Of a stretch of DNA of 64,000 nucleotides, positions 17,927 through 27,499 are shown one piece after another. Every line of letters begins with the position of its first letter. The first letter of the stretch is position 1. Both the position numbers and the translations under genes were made by a program. A model generated the notes under the pieces. That model searched no databases. It was not told where the DNA came from and saw nothing but the letters and a program-made list of their open reading frames with translations. The stretch comes from Archaeoglobus neptunius (GTDB lineage Archaea; Halobacteriota; Archaeoglobi; Archaeoglobales; Archaeoglobaceae). The stretch spans positions 1-64,000 of the forward strand of contig NZ_JAEKIW010000003.1 in assembly GCF_016757965.1 (NCBI RefSeq). The letters run 5' to 3'.

Positions 17927-18405
17927 AGGAGGAGATTGCCAAAAAGGTTAGGGACTGGCTGGTAGAGGAGGGTATTTACAAGGACAAGATTGCAGACGAA
18001 AACGCAGACTTTCACTTTCTTGCTGAGGTTCCCCCAAATTCAAGGCAGTTCATAGATGTCATCTTTCCCAAAAACAGGGAGGATATGCTGGTGATAGCTT
18101 CGGGTATAAAGCTGAGCGATGATCATTATCGATCCGTTATGAGCCTTGGCGATGCGAAGAGGGAGGAACTGCTATGGGAAATAAGATTCAAAATTCTATT
18201 TCTTGAGACCGGCTTCCAAATTTTACCAAATGCTAGAGATCCGCAGCTCTTTCAGTTTACAAGGGAGATATACTTCGACGGGCTTAACAAGAACCTTTTT
18301 ATGGATGCCATAAGGCAGGTGCACAAATGCAAGCTCTTCATAATCTGGATGATGCAGAGAAGCTTTGGCGGTCATGAGGGTTCGGATTTGATAATGTATC
18401 GTTAA
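17923..18405 (+). CDS. DUF2299 family protein
   Basis: 160 residues. Matches the general pattern of DUF2299: an opening helix ending VRDWLVEEGIYKDKI, then ADENADFHFLAEVPP, DVIFPKNREDMLVIASGI, and a C-terminal helical half with KLFIIWMMQRSFGG. Resembles type III secretion chaperone-like or YbjN-like alpha/beta folds, but function is unknown. Translationally coupled (ATGA overlap) to the QueG-like gene, so the two proteins may act together; that is inference. Confidence 0.65.
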   Translation: MKEEIAKKVRDWLVEEGIYKDKIADENADFHFLAEVPPNSRQFIDVIFPKNREDMLVIASGIKLSDDHYRSVMSLGDAKREELLWEIRFKILFLETGFQILPNARDPQLFQFTREIYFDGLNKNLFMDAIRQVHKCKLFIIWMMQRSFGGHEGSDLIMYR

Positions 18406-18458
18406 TTTGTTAATTTTTAAATCAAAAAGTTCATATAGTCTGAATTCCTGTTGCCCCT

Positions 18459-19550
18459 ATGGAATTCGGAACGGTTGCACCTACATTTCCGCCAATAAGT
18501 GACATGCCTAAGACTGTAAAGAGGATGGAGGAAAAAGGTTATGCAGCGATATGGGTAGCTGACCATCTGATGGGCTGGTATCCTCACGACCTGTGGAAGG
18601 AGACAATTTTTGCAATGCGCTATCCCTCATGTCACATGTTCTACGATGCATTCTGCGAGATATGCTACGCTGCTCCTGCGACGGAGAAGATAAAGTTTGG
18701 AGTTAGCGTTACTGAGGTGTTCAGAAGGCATCCTGCAGTGCTTTTGCAGCAGGCGGTAACAGCAGATCATGCAACAAACGGCAGGTTCATCCTTGGTATT
18801 GGTGCCGGAGAGGCTGAGAACATAGTGCCGTACGGTATAGATTTTGAAAAGCCTGTTGCAAGACTTGAGGAGGCAGTTGAGATCATGAAGCTCATGCTCA
18901 ACAGCGATTACGGTGAGACGATAAACTACGAGGGTAAGTTTTACAGGCTTGAAGATGCAGTTTTTGATATTAAGCCTGTGGGAGAGATGCCGTTCTGGTT
19001 TGGTGCTCACGGGAACAGAATGTTGAAACTAACAGCAAAGCACGGGGATGGGTGGTTGCCGACAACTCTACCGCCCCAATCTTATGCAGAGAGAGCGGAG
19101 AAGCTCGAAAAGTATGCAAAGGAATTTGGCAGGGATCCAGATGATATAACCAAAGCTATTTTTGTTAGTTTGATAGTGGACGAGAAGGCTGAGGAGGTTG
19201 AAAGGCTTTTGCAATCGCCAATCCTGAAAGTGCATGCTTTGCTTGTCCCTTCCGAATTCTACGAAGCTCTCGGTTACAAACACCCGTTCGGCAAGTTCTA
19301 CGGCCTGCTTGACTACATCCCAACGAAGTACACCAAGGAGCAGATAATGGAGGCGGTAAAACAAGTGCCGGATGAGATCATGAGAGTTGCGTACATTGCA
19401 GGAACACCGGAAGACATAGTTCAGCAGTTCGAGCAATACGCTAAGGTAGGGGTTGAGCACATCGTCATCTGGAACCTTACGTATTTCGGAGACGTCAGTA
19501 AAATAAAGACATCCTACACACTGGTTGATGAGATAATGAGTCACTTTTAG
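18459..19550 (+). CDS. F420-dependent LLM-class oxidoreductase (Mer-like)
   Basis: 363 residues, luciferase-like alpha/beta barrel. Seen: GYAAIWVADHLMG, KIKFGVSVTEVFRRHPAVLLQQAVTADHATNGRFILGIGAGEAEN and PFWFGAHGNRMLKLTAKHGDGWLPT, all hallmarks of coenzyme F420-binding LLM enzymes. It is often annotated as methylenetetrahydromethanopterin reductase, but true Mer is about 320-330 residues and starts differently, so the substrate is open. Has its own promoter: AT-rich stretch (TTAATTTTTAAATC) at 18408-18421. The end lies 39 bp before thiC. Confidence 0.85.
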   Translation: MEFGTVAPTFPPISDMPKTVKRMEEKGYAAIWVADHLMGWYPHDLWKETIFAMRYPSCHMFYDAFCEICYAAPATEKIKFGVSVTEVFRRHPAVLLQQAVTADHATNGRFILGIGAGEAENIVPYGIDFEKPVARLEEAVEIMKLMLNSDYGETINYEGKFYRLEDAVFDIKPVGEMPFWFGAHGNRMLKLTAKHGDGWLPTTLPPQSYAERAEKLEKYAKEFGRDPDDITKAIFVSLIVDEKAEEVERLLQSPILKVHALLVPSEFYEALGYKHPFGKFYGLLDYIPTKYTKEQIMEAVKQVPDEIMRVAYIAGTPEDIVQQFEQYAKVGVEHIVIWNLTYFGDVSKIKTSYTLVDEIMSHF

Positions 19551-19589
19551 CGGGAAAGTTTTTATTGCCCTTACACCTTTTTTTAGATT

Positions 19590-20867
19590 ATGACCTTAGT
19601 TGAGGATGCGAGGAAAGGCAGTGTGGATGAATTCGTTAAAAAAGCTGCTGAGTATGAGAGAGTAGAGGTTGAAAAACTCATCAGGCTGATTTCTCACGGT
19701 TATTTAGTACTCCCAAGGAATGTGGGGAGAGGGAATATAGAGCCGAGAGCCATAGGTATGTTCGCATCCACAAAGGTTAACGCTAACATAGGCACTTCGG
19801 CGGATTATGTAAATGTTGAAGAGGAGATCGAGAAGGCAATTGTTGCCCAAAAAGCTGGAGCAGATGCTGTTATGGATTTGTCCTCCGGTGGCAATCTGGA
19901 CGAGATAAGGAAGAAGATAATGAAGGTCGTGAATGTGCCGTTCGGCACCGTTCCAGTATATCAGGCTGCGAGGGATTGTAGCAAGGTTATCGACATGGAC
20001 GAGGATGACTTCTTCAGGGTTGTGGAAAGGCAGGCAAAGGATGGAGTTGACTTCATGACGATACACTCCGGGGTTAACTGGGTTAGTGTGGAAAGGTTGA
20101 AAAGGTCAAACAGACTGCTCGGTGTTGTCAGCAGAGGCGGGGCGATAATCATCGGCTGGATGCTCCACAATGAAAAGGAGAACCCCTACTACAAGGATTT
20201 CGACTACCTTCTTGAAATTTTAAAGGAATATGACGTTACGATCAGCCTCGGAGATGCATTCAGGCCGGGATGCATACATGATGCCGGAGACAGGGCGAAA
20301 TACACCGAGTTCATAATGCTCGGCGAGCTCGTCGAGAAATGCAGGGCAGCAGGAGTGCAGTGCATGGTTGAGGGGCCGGGACATGTGCCTCTCGACCAGA
20401 TTGAAACTTCCGTCAGGGCAATGAAGAGTGTTACCGACAACGCTCCCCTTTACCTTCTCGGTCCTCTTGTAACTGACATTGCCGCCGGATACGACCACAT
20501 CGCTGCTGCGATAGGTGCTGCGATAGCCGGGATGGCAGGGGCGGATTTCATCTGTTACGTCACACCTTCAGAGCATCTCGCTTTGCCGACGGTTGAGGAT
20601 GTGAGGGAAGGGGTTATAGCTGCCAAGATCGCTGCTCACGCCATAGATCTGATAAAAGAGGGACAGAGGGACAGGGCAAGGAGGAGAGATTACGAAATGT
20701 CTGTAGCCAGAAAAAATCTTGACTGGGAGAGGCAGTTCGAACTGTCAATCGATCCGGAGAGGGCGAGAGAGGTGTATGGTAGAAGAAGGTCGGAAAGTGA
20801 TGCATGCAGCATGTGCGGAGATTTGTGTGCGATTAAGCTTGTTAAGGAGGCTTTTGAGCATAATTGA
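19590..20867 (+). CDS. thiC: Phosphomethylpyrimidine synthase ThiC
   Basis: 425 residues, the short archaeal form. Radical-SAM enzyme that rearranges aminoimidazole ribotide into the pyrimidine part of thiamine. Barrel motifs: VNANIGTSADYVN, AGADAVMDLSSGGNLD, MTIHSGVNW, MVEGPGHVPLDQIE, GPLVTDIAAGYDHI. The cluster cysteines lie at the C terminus in SDACSMCGDLCAIKL, spaced C-x2-C-x3-C. Bacterial ThiC, as I recall it, has C-x2-C-x4-C, so either this is an archaeal variant or the protein is a ThiC-like paralogue (for example hydroxybenzimidazole synthase). Promoter: GTTTTTATT at 19558-19566, about 28 nt before the ATG, so essentially leaderless with no room for a TPP riboswitch. Confidence 0.9.
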   Translation: MTLVEDARKGSVDEFVKKAAEYERVEVEKLIRLISHGYLVLPRNVGRGNIEPRAIGMFASTKVNANIGTSADYVNVEEEIEKAIVAQKAGADAVMDLSSGGNLDEIRKKIMKVVNVPFGTVPVYQAARDCSKVIDMDEDDFFRVVERQAKDGVDFMTIHSGVNWVSVERLKRSNRLLGVVSRGGAIIIGWMLHNEKENPYYKDFDYLLEILKEYDVTISLGDAFRPGCIHDAGDRAKYTEFIMLGELVEKCRAAGVQCMVEGPGHVPLDQIETSVRAMKSVTDNAPLYLLGPLVTDIAAGYDHIAAAIGAAIAGMAGADFICYVTPSEHLALPTVEDVREGVIAAKIAAHAIDLIKEGQRDRARRRDYEMSVARKNLDWERQFELSIDPERAREVYGRRRSESDACSMCGDLCAIKLVKEAFEHN

Positions 20868-20928
20868 GTTTTTTACTCTGTACACATGCAGTATTTTAAC
20901 AGTTAGTAAAACTTTTATATGTCATGAA

Positions 20929-22786
20929 GTGACATTAACAGAGTTATACTCTGTTTAGCTATAGCAGTTGGTATAGCGGGTGCGGAGCAAATGAACGAGT
21001 CTTGTATCGATGATTGCCAAGTGTGGCCTTCTGTGCATCCCACAGCGTTCGTCCATTCTACCCCTCCAAACTGAGATGTTGCCGTCCGCTTTGATGCTGC
21101 AAACTTTGGGCCGGTTTATGCTTTCAGACAGCAATTATCCGTGGGAGAGAGCAGATATGCGAGTCTTGATGATTCTGATAGCATGGCTGAGTGGATTCCG
21201 TACTGCTACACAGGTTAATCTGGGAGTAAAATGTAAGGAGCTTGATCCGGAGAAAACCGGCTGTATGTGCTATCATGGTGTGATTTTCGCTGCAATACCT
21301 CATGGCTGGCATGTTGAGAGGAAGAAGGTTGACGAGAACAAATACCACCTGCTCGTGGGGGGAGTTTCGGAGGCTGACTGCTATTACCCAGACCACGGAT
21401 ACGTCAGGGGGAGATTGGCTCAACCCTGACAGCGGGTGGGGGATTACCGGGGTTAACGATTGCAGATACAAGGTGGACAAGAACGGTGGCAGGCCCGCTT
21501 ACTGTGAAGTAAATGATACGGCAGTCAGATTTGCATCCGGAAGCGGATGCATAGGGTGCTGTGTCTGCGAGGATTCGGGGTATGTGTGGGTGAATGTGAC
21601 TGTCGAGAAAGGAAAACCAGAGTTGACTGGCTATGAAGTGAAGAACCTATGGGAGAAGTCTCTAAAGAGTATGGTTGCAGACAGTACAATTGATCCCCTA
21701 TTAGCTTTAAAGACAATAATTGGAAATCCATATCCGATATGGGTCAGGATGAACTCATCGTTTTCAAACCACGTATCTATTAGAGAAGTGAAATACACTA
21801 CTACACAATATGAGCCGTTTACTTTCAGACAAACTATTGATGCGATGTCAGTAGGAGGAGGTAAATACACAGCAAACGTTTATTTTAGAAATTTAGGAGT
21901 AGCACTAAGTCTGTTTCTTGGCACATTTTTTGGTGTGGAACTATGGTTCATCACAACGCCAGATGTATACTGGACAGAAATAAGTGCCTACGATTTCTTA
22001 GGGCTCGAACATAAATTTACCATTAACGAGAGATTACCAACCCTTGAAGATGCCGCCCAAGGTTACCAGATAAAAGGAAACTACTACATAGCAGTCTGGT
22101 TTGCTCCATTTGGCTCTGATAGAATAGATGTTCTGATCACAGACCCAGCAGGGAGAAACATCGGAACAATCATAACAAATAATGAATCCAAAATACTCAA
22201 TGAGATACCAAACTCTACTCTACTACCAGATGTTGAGGTGAACGAATCGCAGATGATGCTTGGTTTAGCAATCATTCCAAATCCGTTGCCGGGAGAATAT
22301 GTTATGACAGTTTATGGAAAAGAAGAGGCAAACTACACCTTACAAACAATCTGGTGGAACAATGGCAATTTAACTGATAAAACAACAATAAATGATAGCA
22401 TTGAGAAGGGAGAAGTTAAAACGATCAAGAAAAGAGTAGGTAAAGAAGTTAGGGTTGATGTAATACCGCCAATCATCCACAAGTGTCTTAAACATGGTTA
22501 CATGATGACATTCGTGGAACTACCTGAAGGAGAACTTAACGAATCATCAATCAAGCTTAACTATGCGGTGTCTCCAGTGAAAGTTAAAGTTATTGAGTTT
22601 GAAAAACAATTCAAAAAGCTAAAGCTGCCAAAGCATAAGTTCAAGAAACGCATACTGATGGCAATGTTCAAAGTTAGAGATGTCATAAATGTGCTCAGTT
22701 GCGGGAGGAATGAAGTTACCGTCAGTGGAGCGACAAACAAAACTCAATTTTATGGTAAAGATACGGTAAGGCTGATATGTCGGTGA
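20929..22786 (+). pseudogene. Broken gene for a large secreted protein (signal peptide, Cys-rich N-terminal part)
   Basis: Coding can be followed through three frames. A GTG at 20929 begins MTLTELYSV, then after a shift at a T-run LAIAVGIAGAEQMNESC (signal peptide end), then an in-frame TGA at 21072, then DVAVRFDAANFGPVYAFRQQ and AEWIPYCYTG, a stop at 21216, a frame change into NLGVKCKELDPEKTGCMC, and another change at a G5 run (21408-21412) into DWLNPDSGWGITGVNDCRY. From there the frame is open to 22786 (about 455 residues) with many NxS/T sites and beta-type sequence. Removing one G at the last shift restores VRGDWLNPDSGWG. The original was about 610 residues. Family not recognised. The intact C-terminal part could still be read only from a weak internal start. 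Confidence 0.65.
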
Positions 22787-23178
22787 GGGAGTTTCTGAGG
22801 TTGGAGAGGAGGAAAGTTGTGATAGCTCTGATTATGCCAAGTGTTCACTGGATCGTCATAGAATATATTATCAACTATCTGCATGCAGTTCTCAGTGGCG
22901 GTGTACTGCTATCAATTTATCATCCGCCTGAGACATATATTCTTTTTTCTTTATTTTTGATAATTTTTTCACCATTATACTACCCGTTTGCGTGTTCCTT
23001 GGTGGTGTTGTGGGATTACAAAAGACGTAAAATTATGCTCAACACAAAAACAAAAGTACTCGTAGCTCTGGGCTTTATTTTCTTCAATCCAATCAGTATT
23101 AAATTCATGCTCGTGATGGCAATTTGGATTCAGGTTCACTATTTCAGTAAGGAGGATTTCATAAAGTTTCTATTTTAG
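22777..23178 (+). CDS. Small polytopic membrane protein, unknown
   Basis: 133 residues with three or four membrane segments (VVIALIMPSVHWIVIEYII, ILFSLFLIIFSPLYYPFACSLVVLW, VLVALGFIFFNPISIKFMLVMAI). A basic loop KRRKIMLNTKTK lies between the last two. The ATG at 22777 overlaps the end of the broken secreted-protein gene by 10 bp, so the two were once coupled. The same pairing, exported protein then small membrane protein, recurs at 38390-41615. No family recognised. Confidence 0.6.
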   Translation: MSVREFLRLERRKVVIALIMPSVHWIVIEYIINYLHAVLSGGVLLSIYHPPETYILFSLFLIIFSPLYYPFACSLVVLWDYKRRKIMLNTKTKVLVALGFIFFNPISIKFMLVMAIWIQVHYFSKEDFIKFLF

Positions 23179-23326
23179 CCATACAAAATTGACGATACTC
23201 CGAAATCAAGTCAGATATAAAAAGAGTTGAGAGCGCTCCAAAGCTTTTTGATCTTAGCTCCCACCAGTGAATCTCCCGATTAGACCGAAACTTCCCATTA
23301 CCCACTCTATCTTAAAGCGATTTTAC

Positions 23327-24484
<1,158 letters not shown>

Positions 24485-24829
24485 TTAGCAGGTAAGATGA
24501 ACAGCAAGCAGAACTCTTTTACCGCTCCTCAGCAACTTGTTGTAGAGTTCAACCGCTTTCCCACTTTCAGATATAACGACCTCTGCGCCCAAATCCCTCA
24601 GTGCCTCAACAACATGCCTGTCAACTTTAACCCTCCCGTTCGCACCCGTTCCGAAAATAACGATTTCAGGCTCAGCTTTGATGATATCTTCAATATCCTC
24701 CAGAACAACTCTGTGTCCCTCTTTTCTCCACCAGTCTGGTTTAATGAAGTTTGCACCGACAATAACATCATTTGTGTAGTCCTTTCCTCCAATTCTGATT
24801 CTGCCAAATGAATAAGCTTCAACTTCCAT
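24485..24829 (-). CDS. Mth938-like domain protein (DUF498)
   Basis: 114 residues covering the whole Mth938 domain: SFGRIRIGGKDYTNDVIV, then the WW-containing FIKPDWWRKEGH, PEIVIFGTGANGRVKV and LRDLGAEVVISESGKAVELYNKLL. The fold is shared with NDUFAF3/AAMDC proteins; the archaeal role is unknown. The ATG lies just downstream of the remnant surface-protein gene, and the stop is 33 bp before the start of pscS on the same strand, so cotranscription with pscS is likely. Confidence 0.85.
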   Translation of the reverse strand: MEVEAYSFGRIRIGGKDYTNDVIVGANFIKPDWWRKEGHRVVLEDIEDIIKAEPEIVIFGTGANGRVKVDRHVVEALRDLGAEVVISESGKAVELYNKLLRSGKRVLLAVHLTC

Positions 24830-24855
24830 AAAGATAGTCTCGACCGGACATTAAT

Positions 24856-25340
24856 TTACTTTTTTCCACAATAAAAAAAGTTACATAATCTCCTTCTCCA
24901 CATCATGGACACAACAATGGCAAAAGAGGCTGCTGTTAATCCGCCTGCTGTAAACTCTGGGATCGGTTCTGCACTTCTTCAATTAATTACCGCCCTGCCA
25001 AAACCAACCCCAAATTCGGCATTCGAACCCAGTTCCCACCGGACACGACGATGTTGAAGTTCATAACGGTTGAATCGTACTCTATTGACGGGCTGTTTTC
25101 AGGGTTTACGGTACGAGGAGAGTTCAACAGTTTCCGTGTTTCTGTAACACCCGGAAGTCTCTGGGCAGGGATGAGAAATTCAGCACAACTGGTGGAATGG
25201 TCGGTTGCCAGAGTACCTGAGGCCTGAGGAAAGGTAATCAATTGCAACAATAGTTCCTTACACCTTGAGTCTGATTGTTGTGTACGGTTATCCTGAATCC
25301 GGCCATATCACCAACATCCACATTCAGATCGCTCACCCAC
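24856..25340 (-). pseudogene. Remnant of a surface protein with DUF11-like repeat and PEF-CTERM sorting signal
   Basis: Minus-strand coding spread over several frames with stops. Readable pieces, in order: SDLNVDVGDMAGFRITVHNNQTQGV; GTIVAIDYLSSGLRYSGN, which looks like the DUF11 pattern of a strand ending in LPSGL.Y; VNPENSPSIEYDSTVMNFNIVV; and at the C terminus a PEF-CTERM-like tail AEPIPEFTAGGLTAASFAIVV followed by a basic cluster. PEF-CTERM tails are substrates of an archaeosortase that anchors surface proteins. No 5' start or signal peptide remains before speB, so this is only the last 150 or so codons. It fills an otherwise gene-free stretch of about 510 bp. Confidence 0.6.
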
Positions 25341-25342
25341 TA

Positions 25343-26167
25343 CTATTGCCATAATAACCTGCTCTTGGCGGCTATAACTTCGAGTATGATCTTCGCAGCA
25401 AGAGTCTGCGTAACCCCGCTTTGGTCGGGCACCACCTCCACAATATCAAAGGCCACAACTTTTTCTGCCACACCCTCAAAAAACCTTATGAAGTCAATTG
25501 GGGCAATTCCAAACGGTTCTGGGGTTGAAACACCCGGGGCGTATGAGGGGTCAAAAACATCAACATCAAGAGAAAGATAGATCCTGTCGTATCTTTCAAC
25601 CATCCTAACTGCCTCTTTAACGTCAAAATCCCAGGAATGTAACCATTTTATCCCGTTACTCCTTGCAAACTCCTTCTCCGCCTTTGTTCCACTCCTAACA
25701 CCAAAAATTACCGCATCCATCCCTTCCTCAAAAATTCTCCTGACGGTGCAGGCGTGATTGTAGCGAGAACCATCAAATTCATCCCTCAGATCGAAGTGTG
25801 CATCGAAGGCAACGTAAAGACAGTTCCTGAACTTACCAGTCGCTGCAAAGCTCACAGTGTGCTCTCCACCAATAGCAACTGGAAATCCTCCTACATTGTT
25901 CAAAAATTCTTCAGTTCTGTGAATTATCTCCTCAAAACTTCCGTCACAGTTGATATTTCCTGCATCACAAATCTTAACTAACTCCAATTCCACATCAAAA
26001 AGATTGGAATAGGATTCGAGATTCCAGCTCGCCTCCCGTATCGCATTGGGAGCAAACCTCGATCCGGGCCTGAAAGACTGAGATGCATCAAATGGAATTC
26101 CATAAATAATGTATTCAGCATTTTCAAAATTTGAATTTGAGATTGAGAAATATGAGTCTATGTGCAT
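25343..26167 (-). CDS. speB: Agmatinase (ureohydrolase family)
   Basis: 274 residues. Mn-binding motifs of arginase/agmatinase are complete: GGEHTVSF, AFDAHFDLRDE, and SLDVDVFDPSYAPGVSTPEPFG. Agmatinase splits agmatine into putrescine and urea, the archaeal route to polyamines. The ATG overlaps the stop of eIF5A by one base (TAATG), so the two are cotranscribed. The link makes sense because spermidine made from putrescine is the source of the hypusine modification on eIF5A. Arginase activity cannot be excluded from sequence alone. Confidence 0.9.
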   Translation of the reverse strand: MHIDSYFSISNSNFENAEYIIYGIPFDASQSFRPGSRFAPNAIREASWNLESYSNLFDVELELVKICDAGNINCDGSFEEIIHRTEEFLNNVGGFPVAIGGEHTVSFAATGKFRNCLYVAFDAHFDLRDEFDGSRYNHACTVRRIFEEGMDAVIFGVRSGTKAEKEFARSNGIKWLHSWDFDVKEAVRMVERYDRIYLSLDVDVFDPSYAPGVSTPEPFGIAPIDFIRFFEGVAEKVVAFDIVEVVPDQSGVTQTLAAKIILEVIAAKSRLLWQ

Positions 26168-26553
26168 TATGCCATTCTTTCAATTTTTCTTTTGCCGAGA
26201 GATTCCAGGTACATCACGTCTTTTCCCGGCTCTATTCTGTCCTTGAGTTCATCGGGAATCTCAAGCTCAAAGGTCTCGTACGTTTCAAGATCCATGAGCT
26301 GCGCAACATCGCCTGTTATGCTGATCACCTGTGCCCTTTTCCTTTCCACAATAGGGACGTAAATCTTTGCGGTCACCGGTTGCACTATGCTCCTCTTCTG
26401 AGAATCAAAAATCCCTATGGCATCAATTCTTGCCTTCGCAGCACCGTGCTTTCCGGGTTTGCTCACCGAAATGCTGAGAATTTCGCATGGTTCATCGTCA
26501 ATAACAACATATCCTCCCTCTCTAAGCTGTCTGACCTCAACCTGCTGCCTCAT
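26167..26553 (-). CDS. eif5a: Translation factor aIF5A
   Basis: 128 residues from the ATG at 26553 (MRQQVEVRQLREGGYV). It is preferred to an earlier in-frame ATG at 26607 because a GGGGGGTTG-type ribosome site sits directly before it and homologues start here. Two-domain protein: an SH3-like N-terminal barrel with the hypusination loop SKPGKHGAAKARI (K35 in GKHG is the modified residue) and an OB-fold C-terminal domain. Helps the ribosome at stalled peptide-bond sites such as poly-proline. First gene of the eIF5A-speB operon. Confidence 0.95.
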   Translation of the reverse strand: MRQQVEVRQLREGGYVVIDDEPCEILSISVSKPGKHGAAKARIDAIGIFDSQKRSIVQPVTAKIYVPIVERKRAQVISITGDVAQLMDLETYETFELEIPDELKDRIEPGKDVMYLESLGKRKIERMA

Positions 26554-26678
26554 ACTCAACCCCCCTGCAGCCTTCTTTTGCGTAAATTTAAATCTTTCTG
26601 ATATCAATTTTTAGTCTGGTATTTCGGTTCATCTCGGAGGGCAGGCATCTTTATATACATACCAAAAATAGTAACTTC

Positions 26679-26942
26679 ATGTCCCTCAGAAAGGTCAGAC
26701 GGATATTCTTGTTCTACTCAATGATCCTTTCAGGCATGTTCACGATTTTTACTGGATTTGTTCTTTACTTCTGGCCAAGAGGGCCAAGATCGGGCCAGCT
26801 TATTTTCCTTGGATTCCAGAAGCAGTTCTGGCAGGATGTACATACATACGTCGCCCTAGCCGGCGTGATTCTCATAACCCTCCATATTCTGGAGAACAGG
26901 AATTGTGTTAAGATGTACGTTAGGGAGACTCTTAAAGGCTAA
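26679..26942 (+). CDS. Small DUF4405-like membrane protein (possible haem b)
   Basis: 87 residues with two membrane helices (IFLFYSMILSGMFTIFTGFVLYFWP and VHTYVALAGVILITLHILEN). The second helix carries two histidines (DVHTYVA and ITLHILEN) placed 14 residues apart, as in the haem-binding helices of DUF4405/NarI-like cytochromes. A TATA element, TTTATATACATACC (about 26650-26663), precedes the ATG. No partner oxidoreductase is encoded beside it. Overlaps the end of the convergent HTH gene by 11 bp. Confidence 0.65.
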   Translation: MSLRKVRRIFLFYSMILSGMFTIFTGFVLYFWPRGPRSGQLIFLGFQKQFWQDVHTYVALAGVILITLHILENRNCVKMYVRETLKG

Positions 26943-27402
26943 CCATCTCAATTGCGTGTTCCACAGCTTTTTCCACACTCTTCCCGGGCTTAATCGTCAT
27001 CACAGGTATGTCTACAAGCTTTTCTGCAAGACTGCTGAGGATGGGGGCACAGACAATCGCCCTTGCCCCATCTTTTTCGGCCCTCACAATCGCAACAATC
27101 GCATCCTCCAGCGTTGAGGTGGGGTAGACTCTAACCCTCTCATCAACTCTCACGTCCTCAAGTACATACCTGGCGGCGATTAAAGCTATAAAGTCCCTTC
27201 TGTCATACAGGGCCGAAAAAATCTTCGCCAGTGTGTCATATCTTGGCTTGTAGCCATTGAGTATCTTGTAGAGTGTTGATTTGGGCAATCCAGCCTTTTT
27301 TGAGAACTCGGCTGGAGTTATCCCTTTCTCTGCAAGCAATTTTCTCAGGCAATCTCCAAAATTCTCCCCCCTCGCTATGCATTCTGCCAATCTTGCGCTC
27401 AT
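26932..27402 (-). CDS. HTH (XRE-type) transcriptional regulator with ligand-like C-terminal domain
   Basis: 156 residues from the ATG at 27402; a GTG two codons earlier is possible. A Cro/C1-type helix-turn-helix lies at about 17-65 (LLAEKGITPAEFSKKAGLPKSTLYKILNGYKPRYDTLAKIF). A C-terminal alpha/beta domain of about 80 residues (VYPTSTLEDAIVAIVRAEKDGARAIVCAPILSSL...IPVMTIKPG) looks like a small-ligand domain of the PrpR N-terminal kind. It is divergent from the SsuABC-like transporter, whose start is about 100 bp away, so it is a candidate regulator of that operon; its ligand is not known. Confidence 0.7.
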   Translation of the reverse strand: MSARLAECIARGENFGDCLRKLLAEKGITPAEFSKKAGLPKSTLYKILNGYKPRYDTLAKIFSALYDRRDFIALIAARYVLEDVRVDERVRVYPTSTLEDAIVAIVRAEKDGARAIVCAPILSSLAEKLVDIPVMTIKPGKSVEKAVEHAIEMVSL

Positions 27403-27499
27403 AACCACAATAGAACATTAGAAAATAAAATTTTTCTCTTTTGGTTAGTTTTAAATTCTGATCAGAAAGGTTATTAACAAATGCCGGTTACCTGGGCAT

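Noticed and set aside
18459-19550. True methylenetetrahydromethanopterin reductase (mer)
   Set aside because: Length and N-terminal sequence differ from Mer; only the general F420-binding LLM pattern is supported.
19551-19590. TPP riboswitch before thiC
   Set aside because: Only 39 bp separate thiC from the gene before it, and the TATA box takes most of it; no room for the element.
20941-21000. Possible tRNA-like stretch (TAGCAGTTGGTATAGCGGGTGC)
   Set aside because: No cloverleaf with acceptor and T-arm pairing can be drawn, and the stretch encodes the signal-peptide end of the broken gene.
21072-21074. In-frame TGA as a selenocysteine codon
   Set aside because: The gene is also broken by several frame changes, no SECIS-like hairpin is seen, and Archaeoglobales are not known to use selenocysteine.
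21400-21420. Programmed frameshift at the G5 run
   Set aside because: Other breaks and stops upstream in the same gene make simple decay or sequence error more likely.
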